Positions 8,860 to 21,130 of a stretch of 64,000 bases of DNA are shown here, one piece after another (position 1 is the first letter of the stretch; each line of letters opens with the position of its first letter). A program made the position numbers and the translations under genes. The stretch is from NCBI GenBank assembly GCA_013339895.1, contig JABACO010000016.1, positions 62,001 to 126,000 of the forward strand, read 5' to 3'. Source of the stretch: Ephydatia muelleri (Eukaryota > Porifera > Demospongiae > Spongillida > Spongillidae). The notes beneath the pieces are model-generated. The model was not told where the DNA came from, searched no databases, and saw only the letters and a list, made by a program, of their open reading frames with translations.

Positions 8860-11800
8860 GTCCCCGAGGTTACACCTGCATGGAGGTGAATGAACACCAA
8901 AGTTAAGCACAATTTCAACAAATGATAACTCACAACAGGCTTGCTTGAAGACTTCGCAGGGTCCATACAACATCTATGGACCCTGCATACCTTCATGAAG
9001 GTATAAGAACTAGGCAGTAAATAAACTAATAATCATAACCTAATGGGCAACTCGCCAAATTTGAGGAAAGATTTGCTACAAATCGTAGCAGAATCCAAGG
9101 AGTGTCTACCCACTCCCTGGACACTAGCAAGATTCCTAGCAAAACTTTCCACTTTATCCTGACTACTTATGAGTCCTTGAATGACGAGAATGATTTTAAA
9201 ACCATGCTGTTATGCAGCTACCAAAGAGCGGGTAGACACTCAATGGAAGCTGTATGTCAGCATGAAGGTAAAATAACTCCCGAAATTCAAGACGACAAAT
9301 AACCAAGAGGCTTTAATAAGAAAAAGAGGACTTACCATTGCGTACATGGTTGCTGGAAGTAGTTTTTGCAGGTTCCATCTTCAATGGAACCTGCATACCT
9401 GCATGTAGGTGAAAGAACACCAAAGTTAAGCACAATTTAATAAACGATAACTCACGACCGGTTTGCTTGAAGGCTTCGCAGGGTCGTAACCTGCTTACCT
9501 GCATGGAGGTGAAAAAACACCAAAGTTAAGCACAATTTAATAAACGATAACTCACGACTGGTTTGCTTGAAGACTTCGCAGGGTCGTAACCTGCTTACCT
9601 GCATGGAGGTGAAAGAACACCAAAATTAAACACAATTTAATAAACTATAACTCACGACCAGTTTGCTTGAAGACTTCGTAGGGTAGTAACCTGCATACCT
9701 GCATGGAGGTGAAAGAACACCAAAGTTAAGCACAATTTAATAAACGATAACTCACGACCGGTTTGCTTGAAGGCTTCGCAGGGTCGTAACCTGCATACCT
9801 GCATGGTGTGAAAGAACACCAAAGTTAAGCACAATTTAATAAACAATAACTCACGACCGGTTTGCTTGAAGACTTCGCAGGGTCCATACAACATCTATGG
9901 ACCCTGCATACCTTCATGAAGGTAAAAGAACTAGGCAGTAAATAACCTAATAATAATAACCTAATGGGCAACTCGCCAAACTTGAGGAAAGATTTGCTAC
10001 AAATCTTAGCAGAATCCAAGGAGTGTCTACCCACTCTATGGACACTAGCAAGATTCCTAGCAAAACTTTCCACTTTATCCTGACTACTTATGAGTCCTTG
10101 AATGACGAGAATGATTTTAAAACCATGCTGATATGCAGCTACCAAAGAACGGGTAGACACTCAATGGAAGCTGTATGTCAGCATGAAGGTAAAATAACTC
10201 GCGAAATTCAAGACCACAAATAACCAAGAGGCTCTAATAAGAAAAAGAGGACTTACCATTGCGTATATGGTTGCTGGAAGTAGTTTTCGCAGGTTCCATC
10301 TTCAATGGAACCTGCATACCTGCATGTAGGTGAAAGAACACCAAAGTTAAGCACAATTTAATAAATGATAACTCACGACCGGTTTGCTTGAAGGCTTCGC
10401 AGGGTCGTAACCTGCATACCTGCATGGAGGTGAAAGAACACCAAAGTTAAGCACAATTTTATAAACAATAACTCACGACCGGTTTGCTTGAAGACTTCGC
10501 AGGGTCCATACAACATCTATGGACCCTGCATACCTTCATGAAGATATAAGAACTAGGCAGTAAATAACCTAATAATCATAACCTAATGGGCAACTCGCCA
10601 AACTTAAGGAAAGATTTGCTACAAATCTTAGCAGAATCCAAGGAGTGTCTACCCACTCTATGGACACTAGCAAGATTCCTAGCAAATCTTTCCACTTTAT
10701 CCTGACTACTTATGAGTCCTTGAATGACGAGAATGATTTTAAAACCATGCTGATATGCAGCTACCAAAGAGCGGGTAGACACTCAATGGAAGCTGTATGT
10801 CAGCATGAAGGTAAAATAACTCCCGAAATTCAAGGCCACAAATAACAAAGAGGCTCTAATAAGAAAAAGAGGACTTACCATTGCGTATATGGTTGCTGGA
10901 AGTAGTTTTCGCAGGTTCCATCTTCAATGGAACCTGCATACCTGCATGTAGGTGAAAGAACACCAAAGTTAAGCACAATTTAATAAACGATAACTCACGA
11001 CCGGTTTGCTTGAAGGCTTCGCAGGGTCGTAACCTGCTTACCTGCATGGAGGTGAAAAAACACCAAAGATAAGCACAATTTAATAAACGATAACTCACGA
11101 CTGGTTTGCTTGAAGACTTCGCAGGGTCGTAACCTGCTTACCTGCATGGAGGTGAAAGAACACCAAAATTAAGCACAATTTAATAAACGATAACTCACGA
11201 CAAGTTTGCTTGAAGACTTCGCAGGGTAGTAACCTGCATACCTGCATGGAGGTGAAAGAACACCAAAGTTAAGCACAATTTAATAAACGATAACTCACGA
11301 CCGGTTTGCTTGAAGGCTTCGCAGGGTCGTAACCTGCATACCTGCATGGAGTGAAAGAACACCAAAGTTAAGCACAATTTAATAAACAATAACTCACGAC
11401 CGGTTTGCTTGAAGACTTCGCAGGGTCCATACAACAACTATGGACCCTGCATACCTTCATGAAGGTAAAAGAACTAGGCAGTAAATAACCTAATAATCAT
11501 AACCTAATGGGCAACTCGCCAAACTTGAGGAAAGATTTGCTACAAATCTTAGCAGAATCCAAGGAGTGTCTACCCACTCCCTGGACACTGGCAAGATTCC
11601 TAGCAAAACTTTCCACTTTATCCTGACTACTTATGAGTCCTTGAATGACGAGAATGATTTTAAAACCATGCTGATATGCAGCTACCAAAGAACGGGTAGA
11701 CATTCAATGGAAGCTGTATGTCAGCAGAAGGTAAAATAACTCCCGAAATTCAAGACCACAAATAACCAAGAGGCTCTAATAAGAAAAAGAGGACTTACCA

Positions 11801-14800
11801 TTGCGTATATGGTTGCTGGAAGTAGTTTTCGCAGGTTCCATCTTCAATGGAACCTGCATACCTGCATGTAGGTGAAAGAACACCAAAGTTAAGCACAATT
11901 TAATAAACGATAACTCACGACCGGTTTGCTTGAAGGCTTCACAGGGTCGTAACCTGCATACCTGCATGGAGGTGAAAGAACACCAAAGTTAAGCACAATT
12001 TAATAAACAATAACTCACGACCGGTTTGCTTGAAGACTTCGCAGGGTCCATACAACATCTATGGACCCTGCATACCTTCATGAAGGTATAAGAACTAGGC
12101 AGTAAATAACCTAATAATCATAACCTAATGGGCAACTCGCCAAACTTAAGGAAAGATTTGCTACAAATCTTAGCAGAATCCACAGTTTGTCTACCCACTC
12201 CCTGGACACTAGCAAGATTCATAGCAAAACTTTCCACTTTATCCTGACTACTTATGAGTCCTTGAATGACGAGAATGATTTTAAAACCATGCTGATATGC
12301 AGCTACCAAAGAGCGGGTAGACACTCAATGGAAGCTATATGTCAGCATGAAGGTAAAATAACTCCCGAAATTCAAGGCCACAAATAACAAAGAGGCTCTA
12401 ATAAGAAAAAGAGGACTTACCATTGCGTATATGGTTGCTGGAAGTAGTTTTCGCAGGTTCCATCTTCAATGGAACCTGCATACCTGCATGTAGGTGAAAG
12501 AACACCAAAGTTAAGCACAATTTAATAAACGATAACTCACGACCGGTTTGCTTCAAGGCTTCGCAGGGTCCATACAACATCTATGGACCCTGCATACCTT
12601 CATGAAGGTATAAGAACTAGGCAGTAAATAACCTAATAATCATAACCTAATGGGCAACTCGCCAAACTTGAGGAAAGATTTGCTACAAATCTTAGCAGAA
12701 TCCAAGGAATGTCTACCCACTCTCTGGGCACTAGCAAGATTCCTAGCAAAACTTTCCACTTTATCCTGACTACTTATGAGTCCTTGAATGACGAGAATGA
12801 TTTTAAAACCATGCTGTTATGCAGCTACCAAAGAGCGGGTAGACACTCAATGGAAGCTGTATGTCAGCATGAAGGTACAATAACTCCCGAAATTCAAGAC
12901 CACAAATAACCAAGAGGCTCTAATAAGAAAAAGAGGACTTACCATTGCGTATATGGTTGCTGGAAGTAGTTTTCGCAGGTTCCATCTTCAATGGAACCTG
13001 CATACCTGCATGTAGGTGAAAGAACACCAAAGTTAAGCACAATTTAATAAACGATAACTCACGACTGGGTTGCTTGAAGGCTTCGCAGGGTCGTAACCTG
13101 CTTACCTGCATGGAGGTGAAAAAACACCAAAGTTAAGCACAATTTAATAAACGATAACTCACGACTGGTTTGCTTGAAGACTTCGCAGGGTCGTAACCTG
13201 CTTACCTGCATGGAGGTGAAAGAACACCAAAGTTAAGCACAATTTAATAAATGATAACTCACGACCGGTTTGCTTGAAGGCTTCGCAGGGTCGTAACCTG
13301 CATACCTGCATGGAGTGAAAGAACACCAAAGTTAAGCACAATTTTGATAAACAATAACTCACGACCGGTTTGCTTGAAGACTTCGCAGAGTCCATACAAC
13401 ATCTATGGACCCTGCATACCTTCATGAAGGTATAAGAACTAGGCAGTAAATAACCTAATAATCATAACCTAATGGGCAACTCGCCAAACTTGAGGAAAGA
13501 TTTGCTACAAATCTTAGCAGAATCCAAGGAGTGTCTACCCACTCCCTGGACACTAGCAAGATTCCTAGCAAAACTTTCCACTTTATCCTGACTACTTATT
13601 AGTCCTTGAATGACGAGAATGATTTTAAAACCATGCTGATATGCAGCTACCAAAGAGCGGGTAGACACTCAATGGAAGCTGTATGTCAGCATGAAGGTAA
13701 AATAACTCCCGAAATTCAAGGCCACAAATAACAAAGAGGCTCTAATAAGGAAAAGAGGACTTACCATTGCGTATATGGTTGCTGGAAGTAGTTTTCGCAG
13801 GTTCCATCTTCAATGGAACCTGCATACCTGCATGTAGGTGAAAGAACACCAAAGTTAAGCACAATTTAATAAATGATAACTCACGACCGGTTTGCTTGAA
13901 GGCTTTGCAGGGTCGTAACCTGCATACCTGCATGGAGTGAAAGAACACCAAAGTTTAGCACAATTTTGATAAACAATAACTCACGACCGGTTTGCTTGAA
14001 GACTTCGCAGAGTCCATACAACATCTATGGACCCTGCATACCTTCATGAAGGTAAAAGAACTAGGCAGTAAATAACCTAATAATCATAACCTAATGGGCA
14101 ACTCGCCAAACTTGAGGAAAGATTTGCTACAAATCTTAGCAGAATCCAAGGAGTGTCTACCCACTCCCTGGACACTAGCAAGATTCCTAGCAAAACTTTC
14201 CACTTTATCCTGACTACTTATGAGTCCTTGAATGACGAGAATGATTTTAAAACCATGCTGATATGCAGCTACCAAAGTGCGGGTAGACACTCAGTGGAAG
14301 CTGTATGTCAGCATGAAGGTAAAATAACTCCCGAAATTCAAGGCCACAAATAACAAAGAGGCTCTAATAAGAAAAAGAGGACTTACCATTGCGTATATGG
14401 CTGCTAGAAGTAGTTTTCGCAGGTTCCATCTTCAATGGAACCTGCATACCTGCATGTAGGTGAAAGAACACCAAAGTTAAGCACAATTTAATAAACAATA
14501 ACTCACGACCGGTTTGCTTGAAGACTTCGCAGGGTCCATACAACATCTATGGACCCTGCATACCTTCATGAAGGTATAAGAACTAGGCAGTAAATAACCT
14601 AATAATCATAACCTAATGGGCAACTCGCCAAACTTAAGGAAAGATTTGCTACAAATCTTAGCACAATCCACAGAGTGTCTACCCACTCCCTGGACACTAG
14701 CAAGATTCATAGCAAAACTTTCCACTTTATCCTGACTACTTATGAGTCCTTGAATGACGAGAATGATTTTAAAACCATGCTGATATGCAACTACCAAAGA

Positions 14801-16730
14801 GCGGGTAGACACTCAATGGAAGCTGTATGTCAGCATGAAGGTAAACTAACTCCCGAAATTCAAGGCCACAAATAACCAAGAAGCTCTATAAAGATAATGA
14901 GAACTTACCATTGCGTATATGGTTGCTGGAAGTAGTTTTCCCAGGTTCCATCTCAATGGAACCTGCATACCTGCATGTAGGTGAAAGAACACCAAAGTTA
15001 AGCACAATTTAATAAACGATAACTCACGACCGGTTTGCTTGAAGGCTTCGCAGGGTCCATACAACATCTATGGACCCTGCATACCTTCATGAAGGTATAA
15101 GAACTAGGCAGTAAATAACCTAATAATCATAACCTAATGGGCAACTATCCAAACTTGAGGAAAGATTTGCTACAAATCTTAGCAGAATCCAAGGAGTGTC
15201 TACCCACTCCCTGGACACTAGCAAGATTCCTAGCAAAACTTTCCACTTTATCCTGACTATTTATGAGTCCTTGAATGACGAGAATGATTTTAAAACCATG
15301 CTGATATGCAGCTACCAAAGAACGGGTAGACACTCAATGGAAGCTGTATGTCAGCATGAAGGTAAAATAACTCCGAAATTCAAGGCCACAAATAACCAAG
15401 AGGCTCTAATAAGAAAAAGAGGACTTACCATTGCGTATATGGTTGCTGGAAGTAGTTTTCGCAGGTTCCATCTTCAATGGAACCTGCATACCTGCATGTA
15501 GGTGAAAGAACACCAAAGTTAAGCACAATTTAATAAATGATAACTCACGACCGGTTTGCTTGAAGGCTTCGCAGGGTCGTAACCTGCATGCCTGCATGGA
15601 GGTGAAAGAACACCAAAGTTAAGCACATTTTAATAAACAATAACTCACGACCGGTTTGCTTGAAGACTTCGCAGGGTCCATACAACATCTATGGACCCTG
15701 CATACCTTCATGAAGGTATAGAAACTAGGCAGTAAATAACCTAATAATCATAACCTAATGGGCAACTCGCCAAACTTAAGGAATGATTTGCTACAAATCT
15801 TAGCAGAATCCACAGAGTGTCTACCCACTCCCTGGACACTAGCAAGATTCCTAGCAAAACTTTCCACTTTATCCTGACTACTTATGAGTCCTTGAATGAC
15901 GAGAATGATTTTAAAACCTTGCTGATATGCAGCTACCAAAGAGCGGGTAGACACTCAATGGAAGCTGTATGTCAGCATGAAGGTAAACTAACTCCCGAAA
16001 TTCAAGACGACAAATAACCAAGAGGCTTTAATAAGATAAAGAGAACTTACCATTGCGTATATGGTTGCTGGAAGTAGTTTTCGCAGGTTCCATCTTCAAT
16101 GGAACCTGCATACCTGCATGTAGGTGAAAGAACACCAAAGTTAAGCACAATTTAATAAACGATAACTCACGACCGGTTTGCTTGAAGGCTTCGCAGGGTC
16201 GTAACCTGCATACCTGCATGGAGGTGAAAGAACACCAAAGTTAAGCACAATTTAATAAACAATAACTCACGACCGGTTTGCTTGAAGACTTCGCAGGGTC
16301 CATACAACATCTATGGACCCTACATACCTTCATGAAGGTAAAAGAACTATGCAGTAAATAACCTAACTAATGGGCAACTCACCAAACTTGAGGAATGTTT
16401 TGCAACAAATCTAAGCAGAATCCAAGGAGTGTCTACCCACTCCCTGGACCTGCAAAGACTTCTAGAAAAACTTTCCTTTTTATCCTGATTGCGTCCGAGT
16501 CCTTGAATGACGGGAATGATTTTAAAACCATGCTTGCATACAGCTAACAAAGAGCAGGTAGACACTCAATGGAAGCTGCATGTCAGCATGAAGGTAAAAT
16601 AACTCCCGAAATTCAAGGCCGCAAATAACCAAGAGGCTCCAATAAGAAAAAGAGGACTTACCAATGAGTATATAGTAGCTGGAAGTACTCTTCACAGTTT
16701 CTATCTGCAATGGAACCGTATACAGGTGTG
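8860..16730. repeat. Composite satellite array, ~422-bp core plus variable 100-bp subrepeats
   Basis: A landmark GTGTCTACCCACTC recurs at about 9102, 10023, 10645, 11566, 12187, 12709, 13531, 14153, 14675, 15196, 15817 and 16429. Spacings are 921, 622, 921, 621, 522, 822, 622, 522, 521, 621 and 612 bp. All fit 422 bp plus n times 100 bp, with n equal to 5, 2, 5, 2, 1, 4, 2, 1, 1, 2, 2. Each core carries two hairpins, a 16-bp palindrome TACCTTCATGAAGGTA and a 12-bp inverted repeat. Copies differ by only a few percent by eye except near the right edge. Repeated ~60-codon frames on both strands are products of the array. On the minus strand the blocks carry splice-like ends, described under findings. 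Confidence 0.95.
9381..9880. repeat. Five consecutive 100-bp subrepeats within the array
   Basis: The junction word GGGTCGTAAC (or GGGTAGTAAC) occurs at 9481, 9581, 9681 and 9781, giving an exact 100-bp period, and the block closes at the GGGTCCATAC hairpin at 9880. The same five-copy block recurs in the unit at 10.9-11.4 kb. On the minus strand each subrepeat runs acceptor-like CACCTCCATGCAG, a short block with CGACCCTGCGAAG, then donor-like GTGAGTTAT. Confidence 0.9.
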
Positions 16731-16739
16731 AAGGTTAAA

Positions 16740-17460
16740 GTACTCAGTAAATCAATAGATAAATCAAACATCAGTAATGCCTCAGGACCAACTTGTTAGA
16801 ATTTGAACCAAATATAAATAGATTTATTGCAATCCTACAAACAAATTGATTTCACAACCACGATTAATAATTATAAATTAATAAGAAAGACGATCTATTT
16901 ATTTGCGATGAAATGATGAGTAAGATAAGACGAAAACAGTTGCTAGAAGTAACCTTGTGGATTGAGCCGGATGAGTTGCATTCGGACTTCGCGATTGCAA
17001 GTCAATATAGTCCCCACTGGTATGATCAGCGCGAGTTCTTGTGGCAGTTATATAACTACATGTATTTTAGCATGTAACAGACCCAGATATCTCCTGCTGT
17101 GGAACGATTTAAGTTTGACGGCTGCCACCGCTTGATAGTGTCGGCGAGATTATTGAAGCATACGTGTGAAGCTTTTACGGACCTCATGCAAGTACCGCTC
17201 GCTCGAATTAAACACCACAGCTTGAGCCTTCGAACACAAATGTCGCCAAGTAGCAAACTTTCTGTACTAGGAGATATCAAAGATGAAGCTACGACACAGT
17301 ACATTCCTGTTCAGGTTATGCTACAAAGCTACAAATCTGGAAACGCTCAGTTACAAGGCTAGAAATCGTGATCCCTATGCGTCAGCCGGCCCGATCTATC
17401 ATGTGAAGTTCCTGAAGATGTATGCATGTAACTAAATATAGTACAAACTTACGCATCTAT
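16740..17460. other. Non-satellite spacer inside the repeat region
   Basis: Unlike its flanks, this stretch shows no copy of the satellite core or subrepeat. An open plus frame at about 17099-17362 has mixed composition but no recognised motif and no supported splice sites. It may be single-copy DNA interrupting the array, or the insertion point of diverged satellite. Confidence 0.4.
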
Positions 17461-17469
17461 ATCTAAATT

Positions 17470-18900
17470 GCGAGTAATTATAAATGTGATTATCATAACC
17501 TAATGGGGAACTCACCAAACGGAAAGATTTGCTACAAATCTTAGCAGAATCCAAGGAGTGTCTACCCGCACCCCGGACACTGGCAAGATTCCTAGCAAAA
17601 CTTTCTTATTTATCCAGATTACTTACGAGTCCTTCAATGATGGGAATTATTATAAAACCATGCTGGCATGCAGCTACCAAACAGAGGTGAGACACTCAAT
17701 AGATGCTGCATGTCAGCATGAAGATACAGTAACTGCCGAAATTCAAGACCGCAAATAAACAACAAACTTGTATAAGTTAAAGTAAATTGCAGTAGCATAG
17801 TAATTATAAATGTAGAAGTATTATGCTGCATGCATACACAGACACTTAACAGCAGCAGTGATTTGTTTCTTACTTTTCTTTTCTTTTTCACTCCTGGATT
17901 CATCTCAGGCCACAAATAACCAGGAGACGTTAATAAGTAAATAAGGACCTACCATGATACAATAGTTGCTGGAAGTATAGCCTTCACTAGTTCCATTGAA
18001 GATGGAACCTTCATTGCATGTTCAATGGTACCTGCATTAAATTAAAAACCAGGAACTTGCTGAAATCAATTTTAAAACCATGGTGGCATGCAGCTATCAA
18101 AGAGAAGAGTAGACACTTAATGGAAGCTGCATGTCAGTATGAAGATAAAATAACTCCAGAAATTCAAGACCACAAATAACCAAACCCAAATTAAAGCACA
18201 GTTCAATAAATGGTAACTCACGACAAACTTGCTTGAATACTTTGTAGGGTCATAACCAGTTTACAATGAGGTTAAAGCACTCCAAAATCAAGCATAATGC
18301 AAGCACACAACTGTCTTGCTTGATGACTTTGCAGGGTCGTAGCCTGCTTACATACAAGGAGGTTAAAGCACCCCAAAATTAAGCACAATTTAATAAATGG
18401 TAACACAGACCGACTTGCTTGAAAACTTCACCGGGTCCATAGAGCATCCATGGACCCTGAATACCTTCATGAAAGTAAAAGAACTAGGCAGTAAATAACC
18501 TAATAATCATAACCTAATGGGCATTGAAGAAAGATACAATTCTTAGCAGAATCCAAGGAGTGTCTACCCACTCCCTGGACACTGGCAAGATTACTAGCAA
18601 AACTTTCCACTTTATCCTGACTACTTATGAGTCCTTGAATGACGAGAATGATTTTAAAACCATACTGATATGCAGCTACCATAGTAGCGGGTAGACACTC
18701 AATGGAAGCAGTATGTCAGCATGAAGGTAAAATAACTCCCAAAATTCAAGGCCACAAATAACCAAGAGGCTCAAATAAGAAAAAGAGGACTAACCATTGA
18801 GTAAATGGTTGCAAGGAAGTAGCCTTCACGTGTTCCATCTTCAATGAAACCTGCATACCTCCATGGAGGTAAAAGCACTTGGATAATCAGTAAATACATC
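17470..18900. repeat. Diverged copies of the composite satellite
   Basis: Recognisable but degraded cores lie at about 17490-17755 and 18500-18780, with degraded subrepeats at about 18180-18440 (AACTCACGACAAACTTGCTT and similar). Spacings no longer follow the 422 plus 100n rule. This older edge of the array also holds, at 17760-17900, a third copy of a sequence seen at 22.7 and 23.8 kb. Confidence 0.85.
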
Positions 18901-19049
18901 AAATGGCAGTGATCGACATGCCGAATTCCTGGAATTTTTTCAGTAATAAAACCAAATATGACGATTCATTGCAAACCTGCAAGTAATAAAAACAAATCGT
19001 ATTCAAATGCAAACATTTATGACAGGCAAAACATTCCCTTAGTCAGGTC

Positions 19050-21130
19050 CATTTCCAGAACCATCCTGGCAAGGGATGTGTGTGCACCGCATGGAACCTA
19101 GCATCACATTCCTCAGCCGCAGTACAATCGTCTACTGCTGGTGTATAGCTCTGCCAAGTCATACCATATGGCATGACAATATAGGCAAACAATATACATA
19201 CATATGTGAGGCTATACATCAGCACACAGGTTTCTGCGTATCACTGGTGTTGGCCACACCCCTTTCTGAATGAAGATATTTGGCAATCTTGCCTCCATAT
19301 TGGCTTGATGTACACATGTACAGAGATGGCATGACTGTATTGGCAGACAAGATGCATACAAATGTGAGGCTATACATCAGCAGTACACAGGTGTGCTTAC
19401 ACTATTTCTGTGTATCACTGGTGTTGGCCACACCCCTTCCTGAATGAAGATATTTGGCAATCTTGGCTCCATACTGGATGGATGTACACATGTACAGAGA
19501 TGGCATGACTGTATTGGCAGACAAGATGCATACAAATGTGAGGCTATACATCAGCAGTACACAGGTGTGCTTACACTCTTTCTGCGTATCACTGGTGTTG
19601 GCCACACCCCTTCCTGAATGAAGATATTTGGCAATCTTGGCTCCATATTAGATTGATGTACAGAGATGGCATGACTGCATTGGCAGTACAAATGTGAGGC
19701 TATACATCAGCAGTACACAGGTGTGCTTACACTATCTCTGCGTATCACTGGTCTTTGCCACGCCCCTTCCTGAATGAAGATATTTGGGATGGCATGACTA
19801 TATTGGCAGACAAGATGCATACAAATGTGAGGCTATACATCAGCAGTACACAGTGTGCTTACACTATTTCTGCGTATCACTGGTGTTGGCCACACCCCTT
19901 CCTGAATGAAGATATTTGGCAATCTTGGCTCCATATTGGATTGATGTACACATGTACAGAGATGGCATGACTGCATTGGCAGTACAAATGTGAGGCTATA
20001 CTACAGCAGTACACAGGTGTGCTTACACTATCTCTGCGTATCACTGGTGTTAGCCACACCCCTTCCTGAATGAAGATATTTGGCAATCTTGGCTCCATAA
20101 TGAATGGATGTCAGTGATGGCATGACTGTATTGGCAGACAAAATGCATACAAATGTGAGGGTATACATCAGCAGTACACAGGTGTGCTTACACTATCTCT
20201 GCGTGTCACTGGTGTTGGCCACGCCCCTTCCTGAATGAAGGTATTTGGCAATCTTGGCTCCATATTGGATGGAAGCACACATGTACAGAGATGGCATGAC
20301 TGTATTGGCAGTACATATGTGAGGCTATACATCAGCAGTACCACAGGTGTGCTAACACTATTTCTGCGTTTCACTGGTGTTGGCCACACCCCTTCCTGAA
20401 TGAAGATATTTGGCAATCTTGGCTCCATACTGGATTGATGTACACATGTACAGAGATGGCATGACTGTATTGGCAGACAAGATGCATACAAATGTGAGGC
20501 TATACATCAGCAGTACACAGGTGTGCTTACACTATTTCTGTGTATCACTGGTGTTGGCCACACCCCTTCCTGAATGAAGATATTTGGCAATCTTGGCTCC
20601 ATACTGGATGGATGCACACATGTACAGAGACGGCATGACTGTATTGGCAGACAAGATGCATACAAATGTGAGGCTATACATCAGCAGTACACAGGTGTGC
20701 TTACACTCTTTCTGTGTATCACTGGTGTTGGCCACACCCCTTCCTGAATTAAGATATTTGGCTCCATATTGGATGGATGCACACATGTACAGAGATGGCA
20801 TGACTATATTGGCAGACAAGATGCATACATTTGTGAGGCTATACATCAGCAGTACACAGGTGTGCTTACACTATCTCTGCGTATCACTGGTCTTTGCCAC
20901 GCCTTTTCTTGAATGAAGATATTTGGGATGGCATGACTGTATTGGCAGACAATATGCATACAAATGTGAGGCTATACATCAGCAGTACACAGGTGTGTTT
21001 ACACTATTTCTGCGTATCACTGCTGTTGGCCACGCCCCTTCCTGGATGAAGATATTTGGCAATCTTGGCTTCATATTGGATGGATGCACACATGTACAGA
21101 GATGGCATGACTGTATTACAGACCTGCCAA
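19050..21130. repeat. ~174-bp tandem satellite, about 12 copies
   Basis: The word CACCCCTTCCTGAATGAAGA recurs near 19430, 19605, 19760, 19893, 20055, 20222, 20385, 20561, 20735, 20898 and 21031, with a degraded copy at the left end. The full unit is ~174 bp; shorter units (132-163 bp) lack internal segments. Because 174 is a multiple of three, 58-residue repeat frames stay open on the minus strand, but they show no family motif and are taken as a by-product. Confidence 0.9.

Noticed and set aside
9102..16017. About a dozen near-identical 66-codon plus-strand and 68-codon minus-strand frames
   Set aside because: They repeat with the satellite unit, occur on both strands of the same DNA, and lack family motifs. 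Treated as by-products, though the splice-like minus-strand modules are reported as a hypothesis.
8860..16730. CRISPR-like array
   Set aside because: Regular 100-bp and ~422-bp periods with conserved, not unique, intervening sequence, in a eukaryotic setting. This is a satellite.
17056..17362. Open frames of 82-87 codons on both strands
   Set aside because: Mutually antisense, no splice support, no recognised motif.
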